From: Ailanthus altissimus
Taxonomy: Eukaryota > Streptophyta > Magnoliopsida > Sapindales > Simaroubaceae
Direction: 5' to 3'
DNA length: 64,000 bases
NCBI GenBank assembly: GCA_946807835.1
Contig: OX327697.1
Location: forward strand, 17,680,001 to 17,744,000
Shown here: positions 1 through 12,000 of the stretch, piece by piece
How the letters are laid out: each line of letters begins with the position of its first letter
Position numbering within the stretch: the stretch's first letter is position 1
Program-made: the position numbers and the translations under genes
Notes under the pieces: model-generated
Database searches by the model: none
What the model was told of the DNA's origin: nothing
What the model saw: only the letters and a program-made list of their open reading frames with translations

Positions 1-453
1 TACCAAGATGGCATATATAGTATAATTAGACTTGTTTTTAATGAGTTGCATTCTATTTGGATTGCCATTGACATAAAGGTAATTGTTAGAATGTAATATA
101 GTTATTTGACCATCGACAGAGGCTTATAATGAGGTTAGAGTCTAGCCAACAAATTTTTATTGAGGGATTAACTAAGAGATTAATAAGTTCAATGAAATAT
201 TAAGGGATAAGTCGAAACCCTATATTTTTTTTATTGAAGAACTTAGCCCTTGTTTGCTTTTTTATTAAGATTAAGTTTAACTTGGTAGAATTAGGTTAAT
301 TAGATAAAATTCATTTTTGATTTATCTAGATAAAACTTAAGCAGGATTAATTTTAGTACTTGATTAAAAAAGTCTCTGTTGGAACAATACTTAAACTTCA
401 TTCGTATATCACTTGATACGATACCGTGTACTTGCGCTTAACTATTAATTCAC
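1..453 (+). mobile_element. 3' part of a gypsy-type LTR (fragment)
   Basis: The blocks here (a segment around TGGCATATATAGTATAAT, then ATTGAGGGATTAACTAAGAG, then an ending near ACTTGATACGATACCGTGTA) occur in the same order at 16980-17450 and, reversed, at 43190-43760. The shared order across three copies marks one dispersed LTR family. The GGAACAATAC...TTGATACGATAC ending resembles the U5 end of plant Ty3/gypsy LTRs. The 5' part lies beyond the window. No reading frame of note. Confidence 0.5.
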
Positions 454-464
454 ACATCAACTCG

Positions 465-1312
465 ACCATGAACTTATCTCCAGATATATATTTTCAAAAA
501 CAATATCTGCAAATACTTTTGTGATATTGTTTAACCTTATAGAAATCTCTTTTTTGGTGTTTATACTTATGGCGACAAGACTTCTTAAAATATAATATCA
601 AAGCATTAAGATATACAACTCACCCTTTAAAGTTAAGTATACCATATTTACGCACATGGAACTCTATGAGCATCGGATCATACCCAATAATAATCAAATG
701 CCAAACCATGAAAGATCTTTGACATCTGTGGAACCAAAGTATGGTGAATCACTCACAAGCCTACCGTGGCACTCAGGTCAAAGACCATAAATACTACTCA
801 ACTAATAAGACCTTCTATTGACGGCTCTATGGGATGTTTATTAGAGGTGCTCGTGAGTTTGTTCAATACCCATTCCTTACTGAATTCCTATATCCTGTAC
901 AAGCTTCCACTAAGCCCACGATCTGCTAGGACTAATCGTATAGACATTCTAAATATAGGCATACACTGATGTGAAAGGTATATTAATCGATGTGTGTCGG
1001 TAACTATAGATCAAGAATAATTTCTTTGAGAACATACTATATAATGACATTTCTTAGCACCATTTTCAACTCCCTACAACTATGTAATTACTAATATATT
1101 CACATATCTTTGTCCTATTTTAGACAAAGTTCTAACTCTTAGAATACTAACTTTTAACACTGACATAATATATCTTTGGATCAAGTCTAAAGTCCTTTAG
1201 ATCAACAATGTTTGAAAAGTAACAAGCTTAGTACCATATAATAAATATTAATATTAAATAAATAAATATTCATATAAAATAGAATGGCATGTAAACACCA
1301 TCACCAATAGTT
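465..1312 (-). mobile_element. Copia LTR fragment (same superfamily as the 5032 element)
   Basis: Reading the minus strand, this matches the U3 half of the LTR at 5032-6000 in order: the start with GGTGTTTACATGCC, the GAGTTGAGTAGTAT-like block, the GTGCCAC...GGCTTG block and the cytosine-poor tail. Related copies lie at 18336-20060, 20741-21711 and 55805-59740. It ends against a gypsy LTR fragment on its left. It is a broken remnant without coding capacity. Confidence 0.6.
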
Positions 1313-2789
1313 TATTCTATATTATGAACTCTGAGGTATGAAATTTGGCCATAACTATTACCTCAATCACCTTGTCTTATCGAATCTTACTCTAGCTCTC
1401 AAGCTTCAACAATTTATTCTTAGCCTCAAACCTTTTGGTCTCTGTCTCCTTGGCTTTGATCGCCAAAGACTTGAATTCTTTAGCATAATCCTTGGCCAAC
1501 TTCTTCATCTTAATTAATTCTTCTTAAAGGACACAAGCATTAAGACTATTTTAAAGGTCAGAGATAATATTAATGCCACACCAAGTAAAAGAGTACGTGG
1601 CTTGCAAAATTATCAAAGAAATGTTAAGTGCTATGAACAATGATGTACACGTAAAGGTAATAATCAAACTAAAGAATGATGTCATATCCATGAAGCTGTC
1701 GAGAGCAAGATGAGTAGTAGTGATCGAGTCCTATTCCACAATTACTTGAGCTTGGCTCAAAATAATGTAGTACTCCCCTTATCTCACAAGTAGGACTGTG
1801 TACTTATACCTCGACTACTTGTTGGCAACGATGTCATCGAAGGTAAAAGTAAGGGGTATGCGGTAACCGGTCTCCTCACGTCCTTCCAATCAATCAGCTC
1901 ATTCTTTACAAAGACTGGGAATGGCCTTAATTAGAAATTGTGACTCCTAAAATGAACTTCGAGGACGTGATAGTGTATCACTAGGTAGGAAGAATGTTTG
2001 AATTAATGCTAAGGAGTTAGCAATTTCCTTACCTTTGTCCATCTCTAACAGAGTTCTTTAAAGCTACTTACTTAGAGACTCTTTAGTCACCTTTAAAGAA
2101 GCTCTTCCTTTTAATGTTCCTCTAAAGAGGTAACCAACAATGGCTTAGTTGTCTTGAGCTAGTGTTCCCAATCCCAACCCCTCTTGATGAGGTCTCTTCC
2201 TACCACTACTCTATCCTTAGCCTTACATTGCTTAACATAAGCAACAACAAAAAAGAGTTAATAAAATGAAAAGACTAGGACTAAAAAAAATAATAGTTAA
2301 GATGCTTACTCCTCTTCCTTATCTTCTTAACAGTATAAACATATCTTAGTAACTCAGATATTGGAGATATGACCTTTAGGCTTTCCTTTGACAAAAATTT
2401 TATCCAATTCATAGGGTACCTTAATGCAGGTTCTATTATCACATTCACCACATTAGAAACTTCTAAGCAAGTTGATCAAGTAGTTATAAAAAAGTCAGTT
2501 AAGTGGTCATTCTCAATAAGAACAAAAAAACAAACAAACATGAAAGATAAAAGAAGAATTAGATTGCTAGAAAACTTAATGGAAACTGAGACATTTTCCA
2601 GTATATGCCGAGGGATTTCTTAGCCCATTCTCTTATGGCATAAAACTAGTAGGACTTCCATCCTTTTTTACTGGAGGGCACTATTTAAAGAACGTTTTTC
2701 CCCATAACCTATTAAGTAATAGAAGCCTTTATTCTTAGCTCAATTTGCCTTCAGCTAGTAAAGATACTAGAATTTGCGAAAAGTAGGCT
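1313..2789. other. No intact gene; probable retroelement internal remnant
   Basis: No convincing gene. On the minus strand 1365-1530 reads as a short lysine- and glutamate-rich stretch of coiled-coil character, the kind seen in gag-proximal regions of plant retroelements, ending in a stop. The frames around it are full of stops. An 84-codon frame at 2369-2623 (+) has no recognisable domain and looks like chance. Confidence 0.3.
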
Positions 2790-3960
2790 TGGATTGACTA
2801 ACCCTTGCTTAAATAACATAAAGCCCCAATAAAACTATTTGCAAGAATTAGCACATGCATTTACCAAACTACAAGTGCATGAGTTATGAGCAAGTAATAA
2901 AATGATGCGCCTTAGTATTGATTCTACAAGGATTAATCTTTTGAATTTACGCTAAGTACTATAGGTTTTCATAACTTGATTTTATCTAGGTAACTTGATT
3001 CAATTGCAATAACCAAAGAAAATTAAACTAACAAACTAAATTAAGCGATTAACAAAGCAACAGTTAAAAATGATAATCTTGCAAAATAGTGAATTTATGA
3101 TAAATGAGATCTTAGGGTCTAATTTCATTATATTATTCTTATGTTCTTCTTATTTAGCAATTTCGTTCAATTTATTAATTAATGGTTTAAGACTAATCTC
3201 ATTACCTCTCCCAAGCGCCAAATGAGATTTCATGCATACATATTTAAGTTGAAATTCTTATCTAACTTGTCTACCTATACATTCATTACACAACCCATAA
3301 ATTGATTACCAAAAGACTAATCTCATCACTTCTTTTGAGTGTCAAATGAGATCTTAAGCATACATTTTTCAAGACGACATCCTTATCTAACTTGTTTATC
3401 TATGCAATCATTGAGCAACCAATGGTGATTATCTAATTGCCATTAGGTTTTTGACTCAACAAAAACTAAAGCTATGTTTCTTAAATCCGATAAATGGGTC
3501 AATCTCTCTTAAGCATTAACCCATAAATTCACAATAATTAATTTATATCAAAATTAACTAGAAGTATTAAGTATAGAGAAGCTTAAATGAATTAAACAAT
3601 GATCCACCAAATCATTAAAACATACTATAAATAAACTACATTAAGCCTTAGAATTTCAAGCTCACCCGAACATAAATCCAACTATAACTAAAATTATCAA
3701 GAAATCCATAGATGTAAAAATGTTTAAACAATATTAATGGGTGCGCTGTGACACAGCTTTTCTGCCTCGAATTAGTGCCTCGGCAGTGGCATTGTTCATG
3801 TGAACAATATCCCATGAATAATATATTCGTTGGTATTGTTCATTTTATTGTTCACCATACTATAGCACGAAGACTTAAGTTTGCATACAAATTTTGGCGC
3901 CCTAATTTCAAATTTCTTGCCAAAAATACTATTTTGCACTGTTTAACTTAAGTATTTTGG
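2790..3960 (-). mobile_element. Gypsy-like LTR fragment, second family
   Basis: It matches 17451-18335 block for block in the same orientation: two similar CTAATCTCAT...CAAATGAGAT repeats, the phrase GCTATGTTT...AAATGGGTCAAT, and GAATTTCAAG followed by ACATAAATCCAAC. A region rich in GCGCT-like words and a palindromic TGTTCATGTGAACA word (3792-3805) follows. The 2920-2960 edge reads, on the minus strand, like an LTR U5 end. No coding. Confidence 0.5.
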
Positions 3961-5031
3961 TCCTCATCTATTGATTTTGCATGTTTTTCTTAGATTTGTT
4001 TTATCCCAAATAGTTTCGTTAACTTGAAACCTATAAAATGACATTAACGAAATAAAAAGTCACATGTTCTAATTCAAATTGAGAAATTACTAAGTCCAGA
4101 AGTTCAAAATAATAGATATAAAATGCACTCATCAAACTCCTTCAATCTTAATAACTTGCTTGTCCTTGAGCAAAGAAACACGACTAAAAATTAAAAAAAG
4201 AAAACAAAAACACCAAGTCAACAAATGATTAACAAATTATCTAAAATAGTTTTCTTGACTACCAATCTCAATGAATTTCTAAATGCCATAACAGTTCAAC
4301 ATGTTAATCCTTTATTAGTTTTACCCCGCAAGTAACCTACTTGGTGTGTGTGTGTGTGTGTGTATAGTTAGCATCACTAGTCACATGCACTCGGATTAGT
4401 TTATACACACAAGTGAAAAAAAATGATCTCTTTAATTTTTTATTTATTTGACACTGCATAGGCTTATTTTTTGTATCACTCTCCATCATTGTTGGTGTAT
4501 ACATAATCAATGATCAAATAGGTCATTCTCTAGCTTATAATTACAACTAAGGTAAATGTAGGATAAAATAGATAAATTTTGGCTCAACTCACACCATAAA
4601 TATACATTCTCTTATAGTTTGTTCAAACTGAACTATTTATTTCCCAATGATCTTCCCTAAGTTTATTCCTTTGTTCCATTTGCTATTTTGTTATTAATTA
4701 ATTTCTTCTTCTAAGCTAAGGGTATAGTAAAATTAAATATTCATTTTTTTTTATTTTGATGGTTTTTTTAAAAAATTTAGCCTATATCCCTCCCCCCCCC
4801 CCCCAAAAAAAACTTAAGTTTTTACACTTTAAAATAACCAAACTTCATAACCAAAGCTTATAACTCTTCTTCAATTCACTCCTCCATCCTAAAAAGTCCA
4901 TTAGTACACATCTCTCTAAAATGAGTGCTATTCCTATGGCGTGATAGGTATTATAAAGGATAATTAAATTAAAAGCTAAGATATTGATGTGGTTAACAAA
5001 AAACATGATTATTAGGCTCAATGGGGTAACT
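3961..5031. other. Gene-free AT-rich spacer with a GT run and a poly-C run
   Basis: No gene seen. It contains a dinucleotide (GT) run at 4344-4363 and a run of about 13 C residues at 4792-4804 followed by A residues. The C-run followed by AAACTTAAG resembles the purine/pyrimidine tracts near LTRs of gypsy elements, and a similar CCCCCAAACTTAAA word occurs near 15955. It is probably residual internal sequence of a gypsy element. Confidence 0.3.
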
Positions 5032-7197
5032 TGTTAAGGTTGGTGCTTACATGTCATCCTTGAATGTACATATACTTATGTATTTATATGTGTGTCCATT
5101 CTTATTAAATCGCTAATACCTATTTATATGGTACCATACAATGTAACATTACAGACATTGTATGAACTAAAGGAGTTCAGATTTGATCTAAAGAACTTTA
5201 GATAAGAGCCCACAGTTGGTCACACTGAGAAATATAAATGCTAAATGTTAGCACAGCTAATTGTTAGCTGGTCATAATACTCAGTGAATATCCAAGAGTT
5301 GCAGCCTTCTCTATAATGGGACATAGACCTAAGAACATATTAGTAACTGCATAATTACAAGAGTTGCAATCGAGTGCCAAAAAATATCAGTTGTGTAAGT
5401 ATGTTCTCGAATATTGTCCATGATCTATTTCTGTCGATGCCATTCTTTCGGTGGATACCTTTATATAGATCAGCATATGTCATACCTATAGGGTATAGAT
5501 AGCTGTTCTTAGCCGATCGTGAGCTTGGAGCTCATATTGACATATGGCTATTCAGTTAGAACTGGATATAAGACAGACTCACGAGGGTCTCTGATAGAAA
5601 CCCTATATAAGCTGTCAACAGAGGGTCCTCTCGAGTTGAGTAGTATACGTGGTCCTTTGATCTAAGTGCCACGATGGGCTTGTAAGTGATCCACCATACT
5701 TTGGCTCCATGCATGTCACAAGTCTTTCATAATGTGACCGCTAGGTGTCACTGGGTATGGTCTGATGCTTATGGAGTTCGGTGTGTACAGATATGAGATC
5801 TGTCAGCTCACATAAGGAGTGAGATATCTAGATGCTTCGAGACTATATCTCAAAAAGTCTTGTGGCCACAAGCATTAATCTTGAGAAAAAGTTTCTGCCA
5901 GGGTGGAACAATATGGCAAATGAGTTTACACATATTATTCAATGAGATACAAGTCTGGGGATTACATATGGATAAGTACATGGGGATTTGACGGTGATAA
6001 TCTATATCCTCACACATCCAGGATATCATGATGGAAGGACTATACGTATACGTTATAACCTCAACTTGTATGGTTTAATGTATTGATTTGTATATTTGTG
6101 ACGTATGCATGGGGCAATGTTCACGAACTCATAGAATAGTTCTATTTGACGAATCGGGCGTGAACCTAGGGAGTCCCATGATATGGAGTGTACTCTTTGT
6201 GCACTAAGGCAACGTGTCAGTTTAAATTGTTTAATCCAGCACTATCACGGGATGCGTGCAGTATTTAAGCGTTAAATACAATAATTAGTCAATAATTATT
6301 ATTTATTGATTATATAATAATATGTGGCGTATTGTGGACCCTCGGTTGAATTTACCCAAGTATGGGATTTGGTGGGACCCACTAGAGGATAGACTTGGTA
6401 ACTATTCATGAGGGGCAAATGGTCATTTCACACAATGATTATTTAATTGTTAAATAATCATTGATATCTCATTTTTATATTATATTATTATATTAAATAA
6501 TTCCATTTAGTTGGCATCCATTATTTATTTTTTATTATTATTTATAATAATATTATTTTTTTTCATAAAAGTGGTTTGTTTAATATTATAATATATAATA
6601 TTATTATTTTAATTTATGTGAGATACATATATATTGGAGATGTGTGTGAATTGAGAGGTATGTGTATGAGCAATGGAAATGGAAGAGAGAAAATGAAAAC
6701 TTGTTTTCATTTTCTTCAAGTGGCCGAGAGAAGCATTTTTGAATCAAAATGAAATTGTTTCATTTTCTTTGGTGCCTAGAGAAGCAATTGTGAATTACTT
6801 CAATTTCTATTTCTTATCTTTTTAGAGAAAAGTAAAATATACACAACTGGCTATTTTAAGGGGTTAAGGGCTAATCCCATTTTGGATATGGAGCTGATGT
6901 TCTAGCTTACCATACTCACCGAATTGGTAACAAGAACTATCAATGAGTTGGTCTCCAGGCGAACTCTAAAGATACACGTGTATTTGTGGTAATTTCTGAA
7001 CCCTTCTAATATATTAATCATACACATGTATAATATTACACGTTGTAGTGATTTCTCAATCCTTCTAATATATTAATATGATTAATATATTATTTATTGT
7101 ATAATTTATTATTCTACAGCATTAAATATGTATGTGATATGTATTTTATGCAATAAACATAATTGTACATGCATACACCCATGTATATTAGATCCCC
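5032..7197 (+). repeat. 5' LTR of the copia element
   Basis: It starts TGTTAAGGTTGGTGCTTA, identical in position and sense to the 3' LTR start at 11749, and ends GATCCCC nine bases before the primer site. The inverted copy at 12431-14533 gives a similar length (2103 versus 2166 bp) and the same internal order. The 5' end is well defined by the matching 3' LTR and purine tract; the 3' end is set by comparison with the inverted copy (GATCCCA). Confidence 0.8.
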
Positions 7198-7205
7198 GAA
7201 AAAAA

Positions 7206-7218
7206 TGGTATCAGAGCC
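7206..7218 (+). other. Primer binding site, initiator tRNA-Met
   Basis: TGGTATCAGAGCC is complementary to the 3' end of plant initiator tRNA-Met, the usual primer of copia elements. It lies nine bases inside the LTR edge, slightly further than usual, with an A-run between. Confidence 0.85.
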
Positions 7219-7317
7219 ATATATGTGATATTTGGGTGTTGTTTGAGTGAACGGAGGAAAAAGGCCCAGTGTAAATGGCGCATTTCAAGAGTTGAAATGG
7301 GTATGCCAAATAGGGTG

Positions 7318-7560
7318 CACTGGGCGCCGTAGCGCCAGAGGGCTGGCATCGTGGTGCTGAGGATTCGACCTCCCAGTGCCACAATGTTGAAGATCTGGCA
7401 CCGTGGCACTGGGAGTTTTTTCTCTCAATGCTGCGGCGCTGGCCAACCCGCGCAGCGCTGGGGGTTCGACCTCCCAATGTTGCAGCAACATAATCAGGCA
7501 TCGTAGCACTGTGGGTTCGACCTCCCAGCGCTGCAGTGAAGTAATCCGACGCCACTGCAA
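7318..7560 (+). repeat. GC-rich imperfect tandem repeat in the copia leader
   Basis: Words such as GGTTCGACCTCCCAGCGCTG recur three to four times with spacers of roughly 60-70 bp, mixed with CACTGGGAG-type variants. Base composition is far more GC-rich than the surroundings. The same words, reversed, occur in the leader of the inverted copy (12060-12310), and looser versions occur inside gypsy LTRs at 16325-16500 and 44240-44460. The overlapping open frames on both strands (7188-7651) are products of this repeat and not genes. Confidence 0.7.
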
Positions 7561-8438
7561 TAATACTGTTCACTTGAACAATAGCAAATTAACAGTATTT
7601 ATACTATTCATCGCTATAGTATTTTTGAATAATTTTTTTAATAGTGTTTAAAACTTATTTTGCATGCGTAGATTTATGAGATGTAGTGATAAAATTCATC
7701 GATCTACATTATAAATCGGGGTCTATGAGATGTAGTAATAAGAGTTATTGGTCTGCATTATAGACTAAGATTAATTTTTGTGTTGGTAACCACAATGGAA
7801 GCCCTACTGGTGGGGGTTAGTTGTGTTTGCATAGAAAAATTGATTAATTGAGAATCCCCTTTCTCATGAGATGGGGACTATAAATATAATAGAGAAATAT
7901 CTCTGAATCAAATTAAAAAATATTACATTATGAGATAATATTTATTCAGAACTGTCTTGTCAATACGGTGTTAGATGTGCCACGTCGGCCTTTTCTCAAT
8001 ATTTTTACAATGTGAGGGACTTGGTCGGTTGGGCTTGGACTATACCGGTTAAACATGAGATGAGAAAAATATATACGAACGTATTGCCCAATATTGCTAT
8101 AGCGTGAGGGTAGTATCAATAACATATATTTAATCATTGACAAGTTAATTTAGAATACACTTACCCAATATTGTTACAGCGTGAGGCCCGAGTAAATTTC
8201 AATAGGATCATGAGATGAGGTAAACATTGTCTACCTGTTGGGTTACAAAGGCCAATATTGCTACAACGTGAGGTTCGAGTAAATTTTAATGGGATCTATT
8301 TCTCGCTGTATAGTTTAAAAAGAGTTTAAACTATCGTCTTCTCGTTCGAGAGATTATGTAAAGCGGTGGGAGGGCGTTTTAAATTGAAATATATATAATT
8401 ATTATACCTATGATTTAAAACGTTTCATTAGCGATTTA

Positions 8439-8890
8439 ATGACTATTTCGCTTATATCTCCCGTAAATTTTTGCCTGTCAAGTATAATGGCCACTACGAA
8501 TCAATTGGTATGTATAGTTGATGTTGTCCAGCTCAAGAGTACTAGAAATTACTCTAGCCAAAAGATGAATCTCAGAAATATTTCGGATTCAGAAAATCTT
8601 GAATTTATTATTGACCAAAGTTTGCTGTAAGATATATATGATAATACCTTACTAGAGGATATGAATAGAGGAGGTGTGACCCTTTTTGTTCGAGGTGCTT
8701 CATCTTTTACTCCAAGTATATCTGGTGAGACCAGGAATGTGAGCAGAAGAACATGAGGCAGATACCCAACATAAGTCCCTAGAGGCAACATTTATCCAAA
8801 GATCAACAAAAAGTAAAGTAGATAGAAAGTATTTCCACTGCAGTAAGGTTGGGTAATGGAAATGCCTCTACCTTAGAAGCCTTATAATTG
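8439..8890 (+). pseudogene. Copia gag remnant with zinc-knuckle trace
   Basis: A 63-codon frame from 8439 has a methionine and then an ATNQLV motif typical of copia gag starts, then stops at 8630. A CCHC-like knuckle follows around 8830-8880 (F-H-C-S-K, a stop in place of H-region residues, then C), with the first cysteine replaced by tyrosine. The distance between start and knuckle is only about 400 bp, so most of the capsid region has been deleted. Confidence 0.55.
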
Positions 8891-8929
8891 TCAAGAAAAC
8901 TTTCACAGATTATTTTTTTACAGACATAG

Positions 8930-11610
8930 ACATTTCTATGGTATATGATGCCAGTTCAAGCTGGATATGAGATATTACATTTTTCTTTTATATCTGCAAT
9001 ATATTATAGGGATTGAGAGATATTAAAATGCAATAGCTTGTAGAATTAAGGTTAAGAACGGGAAATGGTGATTTCTTACAAGTTCAATTTGTTGGACAAC
9101 TTGACTCACTTCTCATATGCAATACAATAGTTGTATTATATAATTGGTATAATATCCAAAACATCATCTGATAAATTGTGTCCCTTCCTATACTAGACAG
9201 TGAAGGATATCATATGAATACTAGAAATAGTTCCATATGTTCATGTGATGTGAATAATGTTTTATTAGCTGAATGTCAATTAATAAATGGATATGATATA
9301 CAATTAAAAATGTCTATAAATCAGAATCCTTAAATAATACGGAACTGTGGCATGTGAGAATAAGTCATATAGGTGTGAGATGTCTGGCCCGTCTGGTTAA
9401 GGATGGTTGGATACCTAATCTGACCATAAAGGACTTAACCAGTTTATGAATAATTTATTCACGGAGATGACCAACATACCAGAATGTAAATCACATTCCT
9501 TCGATTAGATCGAGCTAGTGAGTACATTAATAGCAAGTTTTTCGTCTATTTAAAGGAGAATGAGATTCTCACTCATTATAATCCTCTGGGTACTCCATAA
9601 CATAATATTATTTCGGAGAGGAGGAATCAAACTTTATTAGATATGGTTCGATTGATGATAAGTGTTACCGATCTATATCTATCAAAATATGCTCTATATA
9701 TAGCTACTTATTAAGTAGAGTTCCATGAAAAGCTATTCCTTCTATTCTATATGAGATACATAGAGAAAGGAAGCCGAATCTTAAATATGTTAAGACTTAG
9801 GGTTGTCCTGCTGACGTAAGAGTTACGCAGTAGGGTATCTTATTTTATAATAGTTACTTAGCAAGACAAACCAACACCCAAGAGGTATAAGTATAGGTTC
9901 ATTGAGTATCATTGAATTCAATAGGATACTAGTTCTATGATTCAGTGAAGTGAAGTGTCTTCGTTTCATAATACACCGCTATTCTAGAGGAAGAGTTTCT
10001 CATGGATCGTGGGAATCATAGAGAGATTAAACTTGGTGAAGTCAATCTAAAAATCAATGAACCAATGATGGGAACTCAGGCTCAATTAAGCAATGACCTT
10101 TTAGCACACTCCCCAATGGGTCAAAAAGGATGTCTAGGCCACCTTGTAAGTATGTTTGATGCCTGAAAGTGAACTTGGAGTTTTCTTGGTAGAAGAAAAT
10201 ATTCTTTTGACCTATAGGGAGACGACGTTAAACATTGATTCAGAAAACGGCAAGAAGCCATAAAAATAAAAATTGACTCTATGAATCAAAAATCAAGTTT
10301 TGGTCTTGGTTAAGCTACCCGTGAAAATTGTTCTCATTGGTTGTAAAAGGTTTACAAGAGGTAGTGGGAGCCAAGTGGAAGGTAGAGACCTTATACGCCC
10401 TATATTGGTTCTAGAAAGGTAATCCTCAATGATCTATGATCAACTAAAAGGAAACCTTTGAACCAATATTGATGCTAAAGTCGATTGGAATGTTATTGGC
10501 TCTTGCAGCATATTATGACTTTGAGGTTTGGTAGATGAATGTAAAGATGGCATTCCTAAATGGATACCTCGTGTAAGAGATATTCATGAAAAATCCTGAA
10601 GGTTTTACGTTCAGCCAAACTCCTAGTCTAGTGTACATGCTGAAAAAGTCCATTCATGGGCTTAAACAAGCCTCCTGAAGCTAGAATTATTCTTTTATTA
10701 TCTGGTTTCATAATAAATGATGAGGCAGTATGTGTGCATAAAAGGTCGGTAGGAGTATGATAGTCTTCTTGATGCTCTTTGTTCATGACAAATTAATCAT
10801 TGGAAATGATGTCGGTATATTATTGTTGGTCAAAAGTAATTTGTAAGAATTTCTCCCAGAAGGATTTGAGAAATGCTTTAGTTATACTAAGTATAAAGAT
10901 TATTAGAGATAGAGCTAGGAAGCGGATATAACTCTCCCAAATTATTTCACATTAATAGCGTCTTAAAAGGTACAATTTTGTTAAATATGAGATAGTTAAC
11001 ATATCTTTTGGACATTGTGTCCATCTTTTGAAATGATTGTCTCTTTAGATGGAAGATGAGAGAGTTAGAGTGTCTAACACACTAGATACATCAGCTCTTA
11101 AGAGCTTGATGCATGCTATGATGTATTTGAGACTGATATCAATTTGGCTATAATAGTTACAAGCTTATTCTAGTCTGATTTAGGTGACTACCATTTGATG
11201 GTAGTCAAACATATCCTAAGGTAGCTTGAGGGTACAAAGGATAAGTTTCTCAAATATGGAGAAAGTGGCTTACAAGTGAGAAGATGCACGGAATCAAACT
11301 TCTAGTTTGACCTAGATGATAGAGAGTCTACATCTGGGAATGTGCTCATTCTCAATGGTACTAAGTGAGTTAGAATTGTACCAAACTGGGATTCACTGCT
11401 AATTTATTTAGGGCGCAACAGAAAAGGCAGTGTAGATTCATAAGCTTGTCACTGACCTTAGAAGAGTTCCTAGATAGATGGATCTTATCCTATAATTTTA
11501 TGACAAAACTAGGTCGTTGTACAAGCCGAGGTGCCAAGAGGACACCAGTACTCTAATTATATTGAGAGGGGTCTCACATGACTAGAGGGATCTTGGATTA
11601 GGGAGATGTA
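8930..11610 (+). pseudogene. Copia pol remnant (PR, IN, RT, RNase H)
   Basis: Broken-frame translation gives, in order: a protease trace near 8955-9000; GAG-pre-integrase LWHVRISHIG near 9350-9420; integrase with GTP...ISERRNQTLLDMVR near 9585-9650; RT with NVKMAFLNGYL near 10535-10570 and HGLKQAS near 10655-10675; and RNase H with DDRESTSGNVL near 11310-11350 followed by a conserved tail near 11510-11570. These are signature blocks of copia polyproteins. More than a dozen stops and several frameshifts make it a pseudogene. Confidence 0.8.
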
Positions 11611-11748
11611 TTTATTTATAAATGTGGGTTCGATAAATAATTTAGTCAACCCACTTTTTGAGGCCATGACTCTAAAAGAGTTTATGAAACACTTTGAGTC
11701 AATATGTATAAGATACCATCGGGAATGACACTAGAGCAAGTGGGAGAT

Positions 11749-12000
11749 TGTTAAGGTTGTTACCTACGTGTCATCCCTGAATGTACATATACTTATGTAT
11801 TTATACATCTGCACATTCTCATTAAATCGCTAATACCTATTTATATGGTACCATACAATGTAATATTATAGACATTGTATGATATGAAGGAGTTCATATA
11901 TGATCTAAAGGAGTGTAGATAAGGGCCTATAGTTAGCCACGTTGAGAAATATAAATGCTAATTGTTAGCTAGTTATAATACTCAACAAATATACAAGAGT
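11749..12000 (+). repeat. Truncated 3' LTR of the copia element
   Basis: The purine tract AGTGGGAGA is followed by TGTTAAGGTTG and 252 bp that track the 5' LTR start closely, ending after the word ATACAAGAGT. The remaining 1.9 kb is absent: the next base begins leader sequence of an element on the opposite strand. Confidence 0.8.

Larger units (their letters stand above)
5032..12000 (+). mobile_element. Nearly full-length, degenerate Ty1/copia retrotransposon
   Basis: Order seen: 5' LTR (5032-7197), initiator tRNA-Met primer site (7206-7218), GC-rich leader repeats, shortened gag, protease, GAG-pre-integrase, integrase, reverse transcriptase, RNase H, purine tract (11741-11748), and the first 252 bp of the 3' LTR (11749-12000). 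The RT-before-RNase H, integrase-before-RT order is the copia order. Every domain is interrupted by stops and frameshifts, so the element is inactive. The 3' LTR stops abruptly at 12000, where an inverted relative begins, so no target duplication can be checked. The 5-bp left flank is TAACT. Confidence 0.85.

Noticed and set aside
7188..7651. Overlapping frames of 73-120 codons on both strands, serine/glycine/arginine-rich
   Set aside because: They lie in the GC-rich tandem repeat of the copia leader, just after the primer site, where no protein is expected; openness comes from high GC.
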